Below are positions 62,641 to 64,000 of a stretch of DNA of 64,000 nucleotides, in pieces. The stretch lies in the NCBI GenBank assembly GCA_963854835.1, contig OY978525.1, forward strand, positions 22,963,253 through 23,027,252, given 5' to 3'. The number at the start of each line of letters is the position of its first letter. The stretch's first letter is position 1. Position numbers and translations under genes: made by a program. The stretch is from Megamerina dolium (taxonomy: Eukaryota; Arthropoda; Insecta; Diptera; Megamerinidae). The notes under the pieces were generated by a model that made no database searches, was not told the origin of the DNA, and saw nothing but the letters and a program-made list of their open reading frames with translations.

Positions 62641-64000
62641 CCAATATTATAAAGAATTACAATCTATTGCTAATCTAGATATTATCTATTACAAAGGGTA
62701 CAATTAATTTCAAATTAATAACAAAGGCACCCACCACAAGTATTAACTTAATTAATATGCACGTATATCTTATCTTATCCGACACGCCACAAAATAGGTG
62801 CTTTCACTTAATAATACACGAAGAAGCACATTTGTCCAATGTACCGTCATTTCGTAGTGTTAAAATACGTACTTATTCGTATAATAGATACACTAAGTAA
62901 CCCAAAAAAGTAATGCGTGTATTCACGCCACTAAAAACAGGTCGTAAACTAAAAGTAGCAATCAGAAATTTGAAAGGCACAAAAGGACGAGCAAGACTAA
63001 GTGCCAAACAGAAAAGAGAAAATAAATTTAATAGTTTATTACTTCTGCAACAACAGTCAGTCTATTTCTCTCTCATACTGCCATAACAAAATAGCAAATG
63101 CTTATTACTGTTTCCCTCAAAATGGCTTTTTACACGGATTTCATGTAAATTCCCAATGCCATAGTTAATGTTCTTTTATCGCTTTAACCACCACCACCAC
63201 CACCGTCATAGGTATTGTATTGTATGTGTATGTATGTAAATACTCGTACTTTATACTTTGCACTCCGCACACACATTACATTGCAAAATAGCAGTCAACC
63301 ACTAAGAACGATCAACGCAGCATCTTTATGTGGAAGAAAGCCTCTTCTAATAATGCGTTCAAAATGTACCTAATGCCGAAAATTTCTAAATTGGTCGTTG
63401 TGTCCTCGTCAACATCATCGTCGTCGCCCTCGTCGTTTGTAAGTCTGATATTACCATTATAAAAATGCTGAACAAATATATTTACATACCAATGTATGTA
63501 CATATTTTACGTGTTTTTATGATGTACTCGAACGAAGAGAATACTCACATTCTGTCCGTCCGTTTGCCGTCTGTTTGCCCGCATCGTTGCCTTATCGTAT
63601 TATTGTATACTAAATGCCTAATTTACTTATAAGTTGTTTCCTTGTATTATCGTCCTCGTCGTCCTACTCTCAAATGTTGCTTTGGCTTTTTCTTATTTTC
63701 CCCCATTTGTGTTTTTACTTTGTTTTGTTGTAGTTTTGCTGAAATCGTAATCGTATTCGTGGCTATTGAGAGTGTAAAACTGTCAAAGACGTTGATGCTG
63801 ACGTTGGCATCGCTATCGTTGTCGTCGTCGTCGTCGACGTCGACGTCGTCTTTTATTAATCCTGTATTTATGTGCTATTATGTGTTTTTTTTTCATTGCT
63901 CTTCTTGTTATAGTACTTTTTTTTTGGCACTTGGTTTTATTGGCCTTTCAACATATTAGAAGATATGTACAATATATGTACATATCTTGATTATCCTGCT
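62641..64000. other. Non-coding DNA with GAC/GTC-rich patches
   Basis: 'tcgtcgtcgtcgtcgacgtcgacgtcgtc'-type sequence spans 63820-63850 and a shorter patch lies at 63407-63440. 'accaccaccaccacc' is at 63187. These could mark upstream or 5' untranslated DNA of a gene, but no exon could be supported on either strand. The window ends in a 27-bp palindrome (63961-63987). Confidence 0.4.

Noticed and set aside
63642..63959. 105-codon plus-strand open frame near the window end
   Set aside because: Phe/Ser-rich translation of TCG repeats and poly-T; no domain and no splice context.

Overview
This window is AT-rich nuclear DNA from an insect, most likely a higher fly. Introns are short to long with GT..AG borders. 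Coding exons carry fly-style polyglutamine, polyhistidine and polyalanine runs. Mariner-family transposons are abundant. A DD41D mariner (a lineage first described in the tephritid Ceratitis rosa) and the tRNA-derived SINE copies make a tephritid fruit fly the best guess. That assignment is inference; no species marker was recognised.

Layout: 1-2980 holds the gag end and upstream leader/LTR of a BEL/Pao retrotransposon read on the minus strand. From 2981 to 17243 there is mostly AT-rich non-coding DNA with a dispersed 'ataccctgcat' repeat (7230-8350), a broken mauritiana-type mariner (10104-11203), a nearly intact DD41D mariner (12429-13733), a SINE (14270-14630) and a Jockey-like reverse transcriptase relic (16390-16940). 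The first host gene is a STAR/Sam68-type KH RNA-binding protein (plus strand, 17244-22047, 5' exons missing). The interval 22048-33945 holds several decayed mariners, a MITE, a 255-bp (TA)n tract and a solo LTR nested inside the dispersed repeat. The second host gene is a complete eight-exon 5-oxoprolinase (plus strand, 33946-38375). From 38376 to about 46600 there are only transposon relics and AT-rich DNA. The third host gene lies on the minus strand (50016-53828, possibly running on to 46641). It encodes a large low-complexity nuclear-regulator-like protein with polyQ, polyA and an R/E-rich charged helix; its 5' exons lie beyond what I can find. The remainder (53829-64000) is intron or upstream DNA with SINE, mariner and dispersed-repeat copies.

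The three host genes do not form a functional unit: one regulates RNA, one recycles 5-oxoproline in the glutathione cycle, and one is probably a transcriptional co-regulator. From memory, the fly KH gene and the fly 5-oxoprolinase gene are also close neighbours in Drosophila melanogaster, so this may be conserved synteny.

I did not find a clearly new biological system. The most interesting points are: (i) a phase-compatible chain of small exons downstream of the minus-strand gene; (ii) a same-frame protein-like continuation across two closely spaced stop codons at its end; (iii) a DD41D mariner with matching 28-bp inverted repeats broken by only two stop codons; and (iv) the nested solo LTR with a 4-bp target duplication.
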